Below, piece after piece: positions 32,360-40,832 of a stretch of 64,000 nt of DNA (the stretch's first letter is position 1; each line of letters begins with the position of its first letter). This DNA is from Rhodococcus sp. 14-2470-1b (GTDB taxonomy: Bacteria; Actinomycetota; Actinomycetes; Mycobacteriales; Mycobacteriaceae): NCBI RefSeq assembly GCF_002259415.1, contig NZ_NPFY01000016.1, positions 62,001 to 126,000 on the forward strand. The letters run 5' to 3'. The notes below the pieces were generated by a model. It saw only the letters and a list, made by a program, of their open reading frames with translations. It was not told where the DNA came from and searched no databases. A program made the position numbers and the translations under genes.

Positions 32360-33258
32360 AGACTGGCGAGGCGCGCCTGCCGTGGTGACATTCCGTAGGC
32401 CTCTTTGAACACTCTCGAAAAATGAGCCGAGTCCACCAGACCGTACCGTGCACAGATGGTCCCGATGCTGTCGCCGGACAATCTCGGATCCTCCAGGTCT
32501 CGTCGACAACACTCCAGCCGGCGAGACCTGATCCATGCTGCGACTCCGCCGTCCGATTCGAACAGCTTCTGCAGGTAGCGCGGAGAAATGTGCTGCGACG
32601 AGGCCACCATCGCAGTGTTCAACCCCGGGTCGTGCAGGTTGCTCTCGACGAAGGACTGTGCGCCGGCGAGAATCGCGGCGCCCGGGGAGGTGTTCTCGTG
32701 CGGAGCTCGTTCGTCCAGTGCCGCACTGACGAGGTCGAGGACCGCATCCTCGAACATCCGTGACGACGGGGAGAAGCCGTCGGACAGGCCCTTTCGCAAC
32801 CCCGCGAGGAACGGTGAGACGAGTGACCCGACGCCGTCGTTACCCTTGATCCTCAGCGCCGAGACGTGCGCGAGATCGTTGGGCCTGATCTTGAGCGACT
32901 CGCGCGGAAACATCAGCACGAACATGGCGAAGTCGTCCGCGAAGTGCAGGGCGTAGGGCTCGCTGGTGTCGTACACCGCGAAATCGCCCGGTTCCAGCAC
33001 CGCTTCACGATCGCGTTGGACCACGACCCCTCGGCCGCGCAGTTGGACACCGACCTTGACCAGGCCTGGATCGCTGCGTCGGATCACTGCGGGCGTTCTG
33101 CGGACGTCGACGCACCGCCCGGACACCTCGCTGATGTGCAGGGCACCCATCGAGCCGGAGTGCAACCCGCCGTCGAAGCAGCCCTCGGACGCGGAAGAGG
33201 AGGCGTCGAGCGGCACGAACGCCGCCGACACCTCCTCACGCCACCTGTCGAACTGCAC
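32356..33258 (-). CDS. AraC-family transcriptional regulator (copy 2, next to paaK)
   Basis: 300 residues, GTG start at 33258 preceded by GGTGGAG. N-terminal ligand domain with VLEPGDFAVYDTSEPYALHF, C-terminal AraC HTH with MVASSQHISPRYLQKLFES and YGLVDSAHFSRVFKEAYGMS. It is clearly paralogous to the AraC at 26394 (same cupin segment and domain plan). It lies 11 bp after paaK on the same strand, so may be co-transcribed with paaABCDEK, yet stands next to the adh-aldh unit it may control. Confidence 0.87.
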   Translation of the reverse strand: MQFDRWREEVSAAFVPLDASSSASEGCFDGGLHSGSMGALHISEVSGRCVDVRRTPAVIRRSDPGLVKVGVQLRGRGVVVQRDREAVLEPGDFAVYDTSEPYALHFADDFAMFVLMFPRESLKIRPNDLAHVSALRIKGNDGVGSLVSPFLAGLRKGLSDGFSPSSRMFEDAVLDLVSAALDERAPHENTSPGAAILAGAQSFVESNLHDPGLNTAMVASSQHISPRYLQKLFESDGGVAAWIRSRRLECCRRDLEDPRLSGDSIGTICARYGLVDSAHFSRVFKEAYGMSPRQARLASL

Positions 33259-33269
33259 TCACTCCACCT

Positions 33270-34574
33270 CTAGCTGGGCCGGTTGTCGATCAGACGACGA
33301 GCTTTACCGATCGAACGCTCCAGAGCCGCCGGCGCAACCACGTCTACCTGGACGCTGACACCGATTCTGTCCTTCACGAGCTTACGGAGGGTTGCACCCG
33401 CAGTGCCGTGATCTTCCGCGGTGGCACCCGGACGTGACTCGACGAGAACGGTCAGCGAGTCCATGCGACCTGCACGCTCCAACACGCACTGGAACTGCGG
33501 CGCCAGCGCGGGAACCGTCAGGATGAGCTCCTCGATCTGCGTCGGGAACAGGTTCACCCCGCGCAGGATGATCATGTCGTCGGTGCGGCCGGTGACCTTC
33601 TGCATCCGGCGCATGGTGCGGGCGGTGCCCGGCAGCAGGCGCGTCAGGTCGCGGGTGCGGTAGCGGATGATCGGCATCGCTTCCTTGGACAGCGACGTGA
33701 ACACCAACTCACCCTCCTCGCCGTCGGGCAGGACTTCGCCGGTCACCGGGTCGATGACCTCCGGGTAGAAATGATCCTCCCAAATATGGAGTCCGTCCTT
33801 GGTTTCGACACATTCCATCGCAACACCCGGTCCCATGACCTCCGACAGGCCGTAGATGTCGACGGCGTCCATGTCGAGGGTCTTCTCGATCTCCTTGCGC
33901 ATCTCCTCGGTCCACGGCTCGGCGCCGAAGACGCCGGTCTTCAGGGATGTCTTGGCCGGGTCGATGCCCTTCTTGATCATTGCGTCGACGATCGTGAGCA
34001 TGTACGACGGCGTGACCATGATCGCGTCGGGTTCGAAGTCCTCGATGAGCTGGATCTGACGATCGGTCATTCCGCCCGACATCGGAATGACTGTGCAGCC
34101 CAGCCGCTCTGCGCCGTAATGGGCGCCGAGACCTCCGGTGAACAGGCCATAACCGTACGCGACGTGAACCTTGTCCGACGGCTTGACGCCACCCGCACGC
34201 AAGCTACGGGCGATGAGGTCGGCCCAGTTGCTGATGTCGTTTGCGGTGTAGCCGACCACCGTGGCTTTGCCGGTTGTTCCCGATGACGCGTGGATTCGCG
34301 AGACCTTGTCCTGGGGAACCGCGAACATCCCGAACGGGTAGTTCTCACGAAGGTCGTTCTTCGCGGTGAACGGAAACTTCGCAAGATCCGACAGGTCCTT
34401 CAGATCGGTCGGATGAACTCCCGCATCGTCGAAGGCCTTCTTGTAGTGCGCGACGTTGTCGTACGCGTGCTGCAATGACCACCGAAGCCGCTCGAGCTGC
34501 AAGGACTCGATGCGATCGCGCGACGCGAACTCGATGTCGGGGATGTCGGTCGGGGTGGACAATACGCTGGTCAT
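33270..34574 (-). CDS. paaK: Phenylacetate-CoA ligase
   Basis: 434 residues, the normal PaaK size. AMP-binding P-loop SSGTTGKATVVGYT, VTPSYMLTIVDAMIKKGIDP, GLSEVMGPGVAMEC, and C-terminal RSIGKARRLID with the catalytic-domain lysine. Activates phenylacetate to phenylacetyl-CoA with ATP, the entry step to the aerobic hybrid pathway. Last paa gene of the leftward paaABCDE-K unit, 17 bp after paaE. It can receive acid from the nitrilase and aldehyde dehydrogenase routes encoded just downstream. Confidence 0.93.
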   Translation of the reverse strand: MTSVLSTPTDIPDIEFASRDRIESLQLERLRWSLQHAYDNVAHYKKAFDDAGVHPTDLKDLSDLAKFPFTAKNDLRENYPFGMFAVPQDKVSRIHASSGTTGKATVVGYTANDISNWADLIARSLRAGGVKPSDKVHVAYGYGLFTGGLGAHYGAERLGCTVIPMSGGMTDRQIQLIEDFEPDAIMVTPSYMLTIVDAMIKKGIDPAKTSLKTGVFGAEPWTEEMRKEIEKTLDMDAVDIYGLSEVMGPGVAMECVETKDGLHIWEDHFYPEVIDPVTGEVLPDGEEGELVFTSLSKEAMPIIRYRTRDLTRLLPGTARTMRRMQKVTGRTDDMIILRGVNLFPTQIEELILTVPALAPQFQCVLERAGRMDSLTVLVESRPGATAEDHGTAGATLRKLVKDRIGVSVQVDVVAPAALERSIGKARRLIDNRPS

Positions 34575-34591
34575 TGCGGTCTCCGGAGGTA

Positions 34592-35686
34592 TCAGGCGTC
34601 GAAGTCGACGGTCACGGTGTCGCTGAGGGGGAATGTCTGGCAGGTGAGTACGAAGCCGGCGGCGACCTCGTTCTCCTCCAAGGCGTAGTTGCGGCGCATG
34701 TCGACGTCACCGCAGGTCACCTTGGCGCGGCACGTGCCGCATACGCCGCCCTTGCAGGCGAAGGGGAGGTCCGATCGCAGCAGTTCCGCGGAATCGAGGA
34801 TCGACTCGTCCTGCGGGAGAGTGCCCGTGACGCTTCGGCCGTCGAGGGTGATGGTGACCTCGCTGCTGGGTCCGGTCACGCCGGGCTCGCGATGCTTCTC
34901 CTGCGGTGGGGGAACGTCGTCGACGTAGAAGAGTTCGGCGTGCACGTTGGATTTGGCGACGCCGAGTTCACCGAGAACGGCTTGCGCGTCGGTCACCATC
35001 CCGAACGGACCGCACAGCCAGAAATGATCTATCTCGGGTGTCGCGACGACCGAGTCGAGGATGGCGCGGAGTCTGTCGGCGTCGAGCCTGCCGCTGAACA
35101 GTTCGACCTCGCGAGGTTCCCTGGACAGAACATGGATGACGTCGAACCGACTGCCGTACTGATCTTTCAGATCGGCGATCTCCTCGGCGAACATCACCGA
35201 TCTGGTGCGCCGGTTGCCGTACAGCAGAACCACTTCGGCGTCGGGGTTGGCCAGAACGGATGCGGCAATCGACAGCATGGGGGTGATCCCGGAGCCTGCC
35301 GCGATGAGTACGTGCCTGCCACCGGCGGCGGGGTCGGCATGGAAGTTTCCGGTCGGTCCCTGGACCTCGATGCGGTCGCCTGCCTTGACCTCGTGCACGA
35401 GCCACGACGAGAACAGTCCGTCGGTCACCTCACGAACGCCGACGCGGGGGCGTGCGCCCGCCGGAGCGCAGATGGAGTAGGAACGCCGATGTTCGACACC
35501 GTCCACCGTGCGCGAGAGCATCAGGGATTGGCCTGGGCGGAAATCGAATTCGTCGCGCAGGTCTTCTGGTACGTCGAACGTGACGGCAACGGCGTCGTCG
35601 CACAGTGATTCGACGTCGGCAACGGTCAGCGTGTGGAAGGGCCTGTTGCGATTGGGGGTGACGACGGGCTCGGCGGTCACAGTCAT
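34592..35686 (-). CDS. paaE: Phenylacetyl-CoA epoxidase reductase subunit
   Basis: 364 residues. FAD domain with RRSYSICAP (RxYS), NAD domain with IAAGSGITPMLSI and WLCGPFGMV, and a C-terminal plant-type [2Fe-2S] domain with CKGGVCGTCRAKV and the fourth Cys in LTCQTF. Transfers electrons from NAD(P)H to the PaaAC oxygenase. ATG 35686 overlaps the paaD stop by one base (TGATG); the longer frame to 35806 lies inside paaD and is rejected. Confidence 0.93.
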   Translation of the reverse strand: MTVTAEPVVTPNRNRPFHTLTVADVESLCDDAVAVTFDVPEDLRDEFDFRPGQSLMLSRTVDGVEHRRSYSICAPAGARPRVGVREVTDGLFSSWLVHEVKAGDRIEVQGPTGNFHADPAAGGRHVLIAAGSGITPMLSIAASVLANPDAEVVLLYGNRRTRSVMFAEEIADLKDQYGSRFDVIHVLSREPREVELFSGRLDADRLRAILDSVVATPEIDHFWLCGPFGMVTDAQAVLGELGVAKSNVHAELFYVDDVPPPQEKHREPGVTGPSSEVTITLDGRSVTGTLPQDESILDSAELLRSDLPFACKGGVCGTCRAKVTCGDVDMRRNYALEENEVAAGFVLTCQTFPLSDTVTVDFDA

Positions 35687-36192
35687 CAGATCTCCTTCAC
35701 GTGGTCGAAGGGTTCGAGGCAGTCGTCGCATCGGTACTGGGCTTTGCACAGGGTTGCGCCGAACTCGGAGGTCAGCCGCGTGTTCGTCGACCCACACCGA
35801 GGACACGCGAGCTGGCGTGGTTTGACGGTGAGGGTAAGGGGCACCGGACCCGACGTCCGCGCGGGCGCAGGCCCCGGCGTCGAGTAACCGGTCTCGCGGA
35901 GCTTTCGCAGGCCCTCGGCGGAAATCCAGTCCGTGCTCCAGGGCGGGGTCAGGCTGGTGACGATCTCGACGTCGGTGTAGCCGTGATCGACCAACTTGTG
36001 TGTGATGTCGTCACGCATCGTTGCCATCGCTGGGCATCCCGAGTACGTCGGAGTGATGGTGACGAGCACGCTGCCGTTGTCGCGTACCTCGACATCGCGT
36101 AGGACGCCGAGATCGTCGAGGGTCAGAAGCGGCATCTCGGGGTCCAGGACGGTCGCCGCGATGTCGCGAGCAGAAAGTTCCATCGTCGTCAC
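35686..36192 (-). CDS. paaD: Phenylacetyl-CoA epoxidase assembly protein PaaD
   Basis: 168 residues. N-terminal DUF59/MIP18 domain (TPTYSGCPAMATM) and a C-terminal zinc-ribbon-like part with CPRCGSTNTRL and CKAQYRCDDC. PaaD is thought to mature the Fe-S or diiron centre of the epoxidase. GTG 36192 overlaps the paaC stop by 4 bp with GGAGGGAG just upstream; an in-frame ATG lies at 36183. Confidence 0.92.
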   Translation of the reverse strand: MTTMELSARDIAATVLDPEMPLLTLDDLGVLRDVEVRDNGSVLVTITPTYSGCPAMATMRDDITHKLVDHGYTDVEIVTSLTPPWSTDWISAEGLRKLRETGYSTPGPAPARTSGPVPLTLTVKPRQLACPRCGSTNTRLTSEFGATLCKAQYRCDDCLEPFDHVKEI

Positions 36193-37106
36193 CAGACTCC
36201 CTCCGGATGTGCACGGGCGACGACCTGCATCTCCGCGATCAACGGGCCGAATGCCTCGGTGTGGATTCCGCGTCGGCCGCCGCGGCCGCCGATGGTGCCG
36301 ACCGACTTGCCTTCCGGCGCTTCCAACTCTGCCGCGTGCAGGACCTGCGCGATCACGGAGTCGAATTCCTCGCGCACATCTCGCGGATCCACTGCGACGC
36401 CGACCGTCGCCAGGGCGATCTCCTCGTCGGTGGGGACGAACAGCTCGGAGACATACGGCCAGATGCGGGTGATGGCCTCACGGACTCGACGCTTGGATTC
36501 GTCGGTCCCGCACCCGAGGGTCACGACCCAGCGTGCTGCGTAGTCGCGGTGGTAGGTGAGCTCTTTGACGCCCTTCTCGGCGACGGCCGCGAGGACCGGA
36601 TCCCGTGAGTCCTTCAGACGCGAGAACACAGCGAGGCGCCATGTCGAGAACACGAGCAGACGAACGAGGGACTTCGCGAAGTCGCCGTTGTCGAGCTCGG
36701 TGAGCCGGACGTTACGGAAGTCCGCTTCGTCACGGAAGAACGCCAGAGCGTCCTCCGCGGGCGCGGGGGAGCTCTCGGAAATGAACGGGACCACGGCCGA
36801 ATCGGCCTTCGCAGCGCGAGCGAGCAGGAGACGTGCCTGCCCGAGCAAGTCGAGCCCGACGTTGGCCAGCGCCACTTCTTCTTCGAGTTCCGGTGCGCGT
36901 GTGCTCCACTGAGCCAGGCGCTGTGAGCTGATCAGCGCATCGTCCCCGAGCATGAGGCAGTACGCGGCCAGAGCTTCGAGGTCGACGTCGTCCGGAACCG
37001 TGGTGTCGACGCCGGCGAGCGGGTCGTCGAAACTGGTACCGAATGCCCACTGCCCGTGTGAATCCTCGTCGACGAGGCCCTCGTAGGCGTTGTCATGATC
37101 TGTCAT
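36189..37106 (-). CDS. paaC: Phenylacetyl-CoA epoxidase structural subunit PaaC
   Basis: 305 residues, all-helical ferritin-like subunit lacking a functional metal site (AAYCLMLGDDALISSQRLAQ, VALANVGLDLLGQARLL, ELTYHRDYAARWVV). Forms the scaffold for PaaA in the epoxidase. ATG 37106 with GAGG upstream; the ORF runs further upstream only as a shadow of paaB. Confidence 0.92.
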   Translation of the reverse strand: MTDHDNAYEGLVDEDSHGQWAFGTSFDDPLAGVDTTVPDDVDLEALAAYCLMLGDDALISSQRLAQWSTRAPELEEEVALANVGLDLLGQARLLLARAAKADSAVVPFISESSPAPAEDALAFFRDEADFRNVRLTELDNGDFAKSLVRLLVFSTWRLAVFSRLKDSRDPVLAAVAEKGVKELTYHRDYAARWVVTLGCGTDESKRRVREAITRIWPYVSELFVPTDEEIALATVGVAVDPRDVREEFDSVIAQVLHAAELEAPEGKSVGTIGGRGGRRGIHTEAFGPLIAEMQVVARAHPEGVW

Positions 37107-37114
37107 TGCAGGCC

Positions 37115-37477
37115 TCACATGTGGGGAACGTTGTCGGGAATCTCGTAGAACGTCGGGTGCCGGTACACCTTGTCTCCGCTGGGGGCGAAGAACGGATCCT
37201 TCTCCGAAGGAGACGATGCGACGATCGAGTTGGACGGCACCACCCAGATGCTGACGCCTTCGTTGCGACGGGTGTAGACGTCCCGTGCATGACGCAGCGC
37301 CATGTGGTCGTCGGCGGCGTGCAGGGATCCGACGTGCACATGATTGAGCCCCCGCTTGCCACGGAGAAACACTTCGTACAGGGGCCAATCTGCTTTGACC
37401 TGAGATGCTTTCGGCTCTACTGGCACATTCTCCGTCGGGACCGCGCCGTGTCCGCCTTCGGCGGTGAATTCAGTCAT
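37115..37477 (-). CDS. paaB: Phenylacetyl-CoA epoxidase subunit PaaB
   Basis: 120 residues. The PaaB core starts at [20 protein letters not shown] and continues through [20 protein letters not shown] and [17 protein letters not shown]. It is longer than the roughly 95-residue enterobacterial PaaB because of a low-complexity N-terminal extension of about 25 residues. Required for complex formation. The ATG at 37477 overlaps the paaA stop (ATGA). Confidence 0.92.
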   Translation of the reverse strand: MTEFTAEGGHGAVPTENVPVEPKASQVKADWPLYEVFLRGKRGLNHVHVGSLHAADDHMALRHARDVYTRRNEGVSIWVVPSNSIVASSPSEKDPFFAPSGDKVYRHPTFYEIPDNVPHM

Positions 37478-38418
37478 GATGCATTCCTTGCTGCAAAAGC
37501 CATCGCTGCCTCGCGAACCCAGGCACCGCCGAAGTGGGCTGCGCGACGGTTCGCGATGCGCTCGACGTTGGAAGCGCCGTTGCCCTTGATGACCTGCATG
37601 AACTCGCTCCAGTCGGGTTCGCCGAAATCGTGCGACTGCCGCTCGTCGTTCCACTCCAGGTCCGGGTCCGGGAACGTGACGCCCAGCGCCTCCGCCTGAG
37701 GAATCGACATGTCGACGAAACGCTGACGTAGCTCGTCGTTGGTGTGGCGTTTGATGCCCCACTTCATCGACTGCTCGGTGTTGGGGCTCTCGTCGTCCGG
37801 CGGACCGAACATCATCAGAGCAGGCCACCACCAGCGGTTCACCGACTCCTGAACCATGGCGCGCTGCTCGTCGGTGCCACGCATCATCGTCGCGAGTAGC
37901 TCGTACCCCTGGCGCTGGTGGAAGGATTCCTCCTTGCAGACGCGGATCATCGCGCGCGCATACGGCCCGAAGCTGCTGCGGCACAGAGGAACCTGATTGC
38001 AGATCGCGGCGCCGTCGACGAGCCATCCGATGGTGCCGACGTCCGCGTACGTCAGGGTGGGGTAATTGAAGATCGACGAGTACTTCTGCTTGCCCTCGAT
38101 GAGCTTGACCGTCAGGTCTGCGCGGTCGGCTCCGAGCGTCTCCGCGGCCGAGTACAGGTACAGGCCGTGTCCTGCCTCGTCCTGCACCTTGGCCATCAGG
38201 ATGGCCTTGCGGCGCAGCGACGGCGCGCGGGTGAGCCAGTTGCCCTCCGGCTGCATCCCGATGATCTCGGAGTGCGCGTGCTGGGCGATCTGGCGGATGA
38301 GCGACTTGCGGTAGCCGTCGGGCATCCAATCGCGGGGCTCTACGCGCTGCTCGCGGGCGATGGTCTCGTCGAAACCGCCCTGAAGCGCGTCGGCTTGCAG
38401 GGTCTCTGACGTGGTCAT
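37474..38418 (-). CDS. paaA: Phenylacetyl-CoA epoxidase catalytic subunit PaaA
   Basis: 314 residues, diiron ferritin-like oxygenase. Metal-ligand segments visible: [26 protein letters not shown] and [13 protein letters not shown]. Epoxidises the ring of phenylacetyl-CoA with O2. ATG 38418 is preferred (AGGA 5 nt upstream) over ATG 38433, which would place the start inside the PaaR-like operator. First gene of the unit running to paaK. Confidence 0.94.
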   Translation of the reverse strand: MTTSETLQADALQGGFDETIAREQRVEPRDWMPDGYRKSLIRQIAQHAHSEIIGMQPEGNWLTRAPSLRRKAILMAKVQDEAGHGLYLYSAAETLGADRADLTVKLIEGKQKYSSIFNYPTLTYADVGTIGWLVDGAAICNQVPLCRSSFGPYARAMIRVCKEESFHQRQGYELLATMMRGTDEQRAMVQESVNRWWWPALMMFGPPDDESPNTEQSMKWGIKRHTNDELRQRFVDMSIPQAEALGVTFPDPDLEWNDERQSHDFGEPDWSEFMQVIKGNGASNVERIANRRAAHFGGAWVREAAMAFAARNAS

Positions 38419-38434
38419 AAGTCCTACTTTCATT

Positions 38435-38448
38435 ACCGAATGATCGGT
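38435..38448. promoter_or_regulatory. PaaR-like operator at the paaA promoter
   Basis: ACCGAATGATCGGT, a palindrome with ACCGA/TCGGT half-sites, located 8 bp downstream of the paaA -10 box, so over the transcription start. The same type of site recurs at 42041, 42782 and 48282. Assigned to the TetR regulator at 42110 by inference. Confidence 0.7.
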
Positions 38449-38456
38449 CGAAAACT

Positions 38457-38485
38457 AGTATGCAACGAAGTGGCCTGGATTACAA
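38457..38485 (-). promoter_or_regulatory. Promoter of paaABCDEK
   Basis: On the minus strand, -35 TTGTAA (38480-38485), exact 17-bp spacer, -10 CATACT (38457-38462), followed by the operator at 38435-38448 and the start at 38418. Geometry is right for repression by steric block. Confidence 0.6.
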
Positions 38486-38509
38486 GGCCCGCTCGGTCCG
38501 AAACCCGTA

Positions 38510-39268
38510 TCAGCGGCCCTGAAACACCGGCTTCGCCTTGGCGAGGAACGCGTCCACAGCGGCCTTGTGGTCGACGGTCCGGCCGAGGGCGGTCTGCGCC
38601 CGAGCCTCGCGATCCAGGGCGTCGAACAGGCCGGAAGCAGAGGCACGCACGAGAGATTTAACGTGCCGATATGCCTCGGTGGGCCCTGTCGCCAGCCTGC
38701 CGGCGATCTGCGCGGCCGCGTCCCGCACCTCCTCGTCGGGAACCACGCGGTGCACCAGGCCCCAGTCGAGAGCCTGCTCGGCGGTGATCTTGTCACCGAG
38801 CAGCATCAACGCGCCGGCCCGTGAGCTGCCGAGCGACTCCACCAAGGAATAGCTGAGCCCGGAATCGCTGGCCAACCCGATTCCCGTGAAGGCGGTCGCG
38901 AACGACGATCCTGAGCCGGCAACTCGAACGTCCCCGGCCAACGCGATGCCGAGACCGGCGCCGACGCATGCTCCGGGGATGGCGACGACGACGGGAACGT
39001 CGAGACTCTTCAGCGACCTGATCAGAGGGTTGTAGTGAATTCCGACGGTGTCCATCGCGGTCTTGGGATCTGCCTGCAAGGCTTCGACGTGCTCAGCCAA
39101 GTCCTGGCCGACGCAGAAGTTCTTTCCCTCGGCGGTGACGAGCACGGCGCGAGCGCCCGCCACCCCGTCGACAGCCTGCTGGAACGCTACCTTGGTCTCG
39201 ACGTTCAGCGAGGACCGCTCCAGGGTGATTGTCGCCAACCCGTCGGATATGTCCAGTCGTACGGTCAT
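38510..39268 (-). CDS. paaG: Enoyl-CoA hydratase/isomerase, PaaG type (1,2-epoxyphenylacetyl-CoA isomerase)
   Basis: 252-residue crotonase. VTAEGKNFCVGQDLAEH and IPGACVGAGLGIALAGDVRV form the oxyanion hole; the IGLASDSGLSYSLVESLG segment carries the Asp used by PaaG isomerases in place of the hydratase Glu. Probable role: isomerising ring-epoxide to the oxepin-CoA. Start overlaps the paaH stop (ATGA). Last gene of the paaJ-F-H-G unit; PaaG rather than PaaF is inferred from the SDSG motif and the presence of a second crotonase. Confidence 0.82.
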   Translation of the reverse strand: MTVRLDISDGLATITLERSSLNVETKVAFQQAVDGVAGARAVLVTAEGKNFCVGQDLAEHVEALQADPKTAMDTVGIHYNPLIRSLKSLDVPVVVAIPGACVGAGLGIALAGDVRVAGSGSSFATAFTGIGLASDSGLSYSLVESLGSSRAGALMLLGDKITAEQALDWGLVHRVVPDEEVRDAAAQIAGRLATGPTEAYRHVKSLVRASASGLFDALDREARAQTALGRTVDHKAAVDAFLAKAKPVFQGR

Positions 39269-40116
39269 TTCTTCTCCCAGTCGTGGAATCCCTTACCTGA
39301 CTTACGTCCGAGCTCACCACGCGCCACCTTGTCCCGCAGCAACCGAGGTGGAGTGAAACGGTCGCCCAGAGTCGACGCGAGGTGTTCGGCGATCGCCAGC
39401 CGGACGTCGAGGCCGACGAGGTCCGTCGAACGTAGCGGCCCCATCGGGTGCTTGTATCCGAGTTCCATCGCTCGGTCGATGGACTCGGCATCGGCGACGC
39501 CTTCCTCGAGCATGCGGATCGCTTCGAGTCCCAGGCACACTCCGAGCCGGGACGTCGCGAATCCGGGGGAGTCGTTGACGAGGACCTCGGTCTTGCCGAG
39601 CAACGACACCCATTCGCGGACGTGCTCCACGACGGCCGCCGACGTGGCCGGCGCTCGGACGATCTCCACCAACGTCGACGCCGGAACCGGATTGAAGAAG
39701 TGCATGCCGATGAATCGCGAAGGATCGCTCAGCGCAGCACCGAGCTCGGCGATCGAAATCGAGCTGGTGTTGGAGGCGATCACAGTGCTCGCCGACACCG
39801 TCTTGTCGATCAGCGCAAGTACCTCGACCTTGAGCGACGGGATTTCCGGTACGGCCTCGACGACGAGTTCGAGATCGGCGGGCAGATCGGTCGGGCCCGC
39901 GACGGTGGTAACACGCGCAAGGATCGCGGCGGGATCCTCGTCCAGCTTTCCGCGCTCGTGAGCCCGGGCCAACCCGGTCTCGACGCGGCCGAGCGCCGCT
40001 GCCTGGTCTGCCGCTTCGGCAATGGTCACGGCGGCGCCGAGAGCGGCGAAGACCTGGGCGATTCCCGCGCCCATCCTGCCACCACCGACGACACCGACGC
40101 TTACGGGAACTGTCAT
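39265..40116 (-). CDS. paaH: 3-hydroxyacyl-CoA dehydrogenase
   Basis: 283 residues. Rossmann motif GVVGGGRMGAGIAQ, catalytic His in GMHFFNPVPAST, and the C-terminal helical domain with NDSPGFATSRLGVCLGLEAI. Oxidises 3-hydroxyadipyl-CoA to 3-oxoadipyl-CoA with NAD+. ATG 40116 overlaps the paaF stop by 4 bp; the extra upstream 27 residues of the open frame are shadow. Confidence 0.9.
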   Translation of the reverse strand: MTVPVSVGVVGGGRMGAGIAQVFAALGAAVTIAEAADQAAALGRVETGLARAHERGKLDEDPAAILARVTTVAGPTDLPADLELVVEAVPEIPSLKVEVLALIDKTVSASTVIASNTSSISIAELGAALSDPSRFIGMHFFNPVPASTLVEIVRAPATSAAVVEHVREWVSLLGKTEVLVNDSPGFATSRLGVCLGLEAIRMLEEGVADAESIDRAMELGYKHPMGPLRSTDLVGLDVRLAIAEHLASTLGDRFTPPRLLRDKVARGELGRKSGKGFHDWEKK

Positions 40117-40832
40117 TTCTTCTCCAAAAATGCCGTCATGCGGCGTTGTTTGTCCTCGGTCTCGAACAGAACGGCTTGAGCGATGTCGTCGGCCCACGGG
40201 TGCGAACCGGGTGCATCGAGGATCGTTTTGGTCAGTTTCAGGGCCAATGGTGCTTGCTTGACGATGCGATCGGCGAGCGTGTGTGCCGAAGCCAGCGGAT
40301 CGTCCACGATCTCCATCACCAACCCCGATTTCGAGGCTGCGTCGGCGTCGAGCAAGCGGCCTCCCAGGAGGACCTGTTTGGCGACGGACACCCCCACCAA
40401 CGTCGGCAGCCGGTAGCTCGCTCCCGCGGCCGCCATGATTCCGAGGCCTGGCTCGGGATTGCCGAAAACAGCCGTAGCGGAGGCGATTCTGATGTCGCAG
40501 GCATACGACAGTTCGGCGCCGCCGCCCAAGGCGTAACCGCGGATGGCGGCGATCGTCGGCAGCGGAAGGGAAGCGATGCGGTCGAACAGGTTTCGGTTGA
40601 TGCCGCGCAGAGCGTCGTCGCGCGTGCGTCGACGGAGCTGGTTGATGTCAGCGCCGCCGGCGAAGTGCTCACCGCGCCCGGTCAGGATCAGTACACGAGG
40701 ATCCCGCTCGATCAGCGCGCACACGTCGTGCAGCTCCGAGATCATGTCGGAGTCGATCGCGTTGCGCTGCTTCTCTCGTGCCAGCGTGACGACGACGCGA
40801 TCCGCAGTTTCTTCGACGACGATGGTGTTCAC
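40113..40832 (-). CDS. paaF: Enoyl-CoA hydratase, PaaF type
   Basis: 239-residue crotonase: LTGRGEHFAGGADINQL and IAAIRGYALGGGAELSYACD make the oxyanion hole; NPEPGLGIMAAAGASYRLP supplies the active-site region. Hydrates 2,3-dehydroadipyl-CoA. The start is GTG 40832, overlapping the thiolase TGA as GTGA. The surrounding open frame extends to 42131 only because of high GC and is not coding there. Confidence 0.87.
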   Translation of the reverse strand: MNTIVVEETADRVVVTLAREKQRNAIDSDMISELHDVCALIERDPRVLILTGRGEHFAGGADINQLRRRTRDDALRGINRNLFDRIASLPLPTIAAIRGYALGGGAELSYACDIRIASATAVFGNPEPGLGIMAAAGASYRLPTLVGVSVAKQVLLGGRLLDADAASKSGLVMEIVDDPLASAHTLADRIVKQAPLALKLTKTILDAPGSHPWADDIAQAVLFETEDKQRRMTAFLEKK

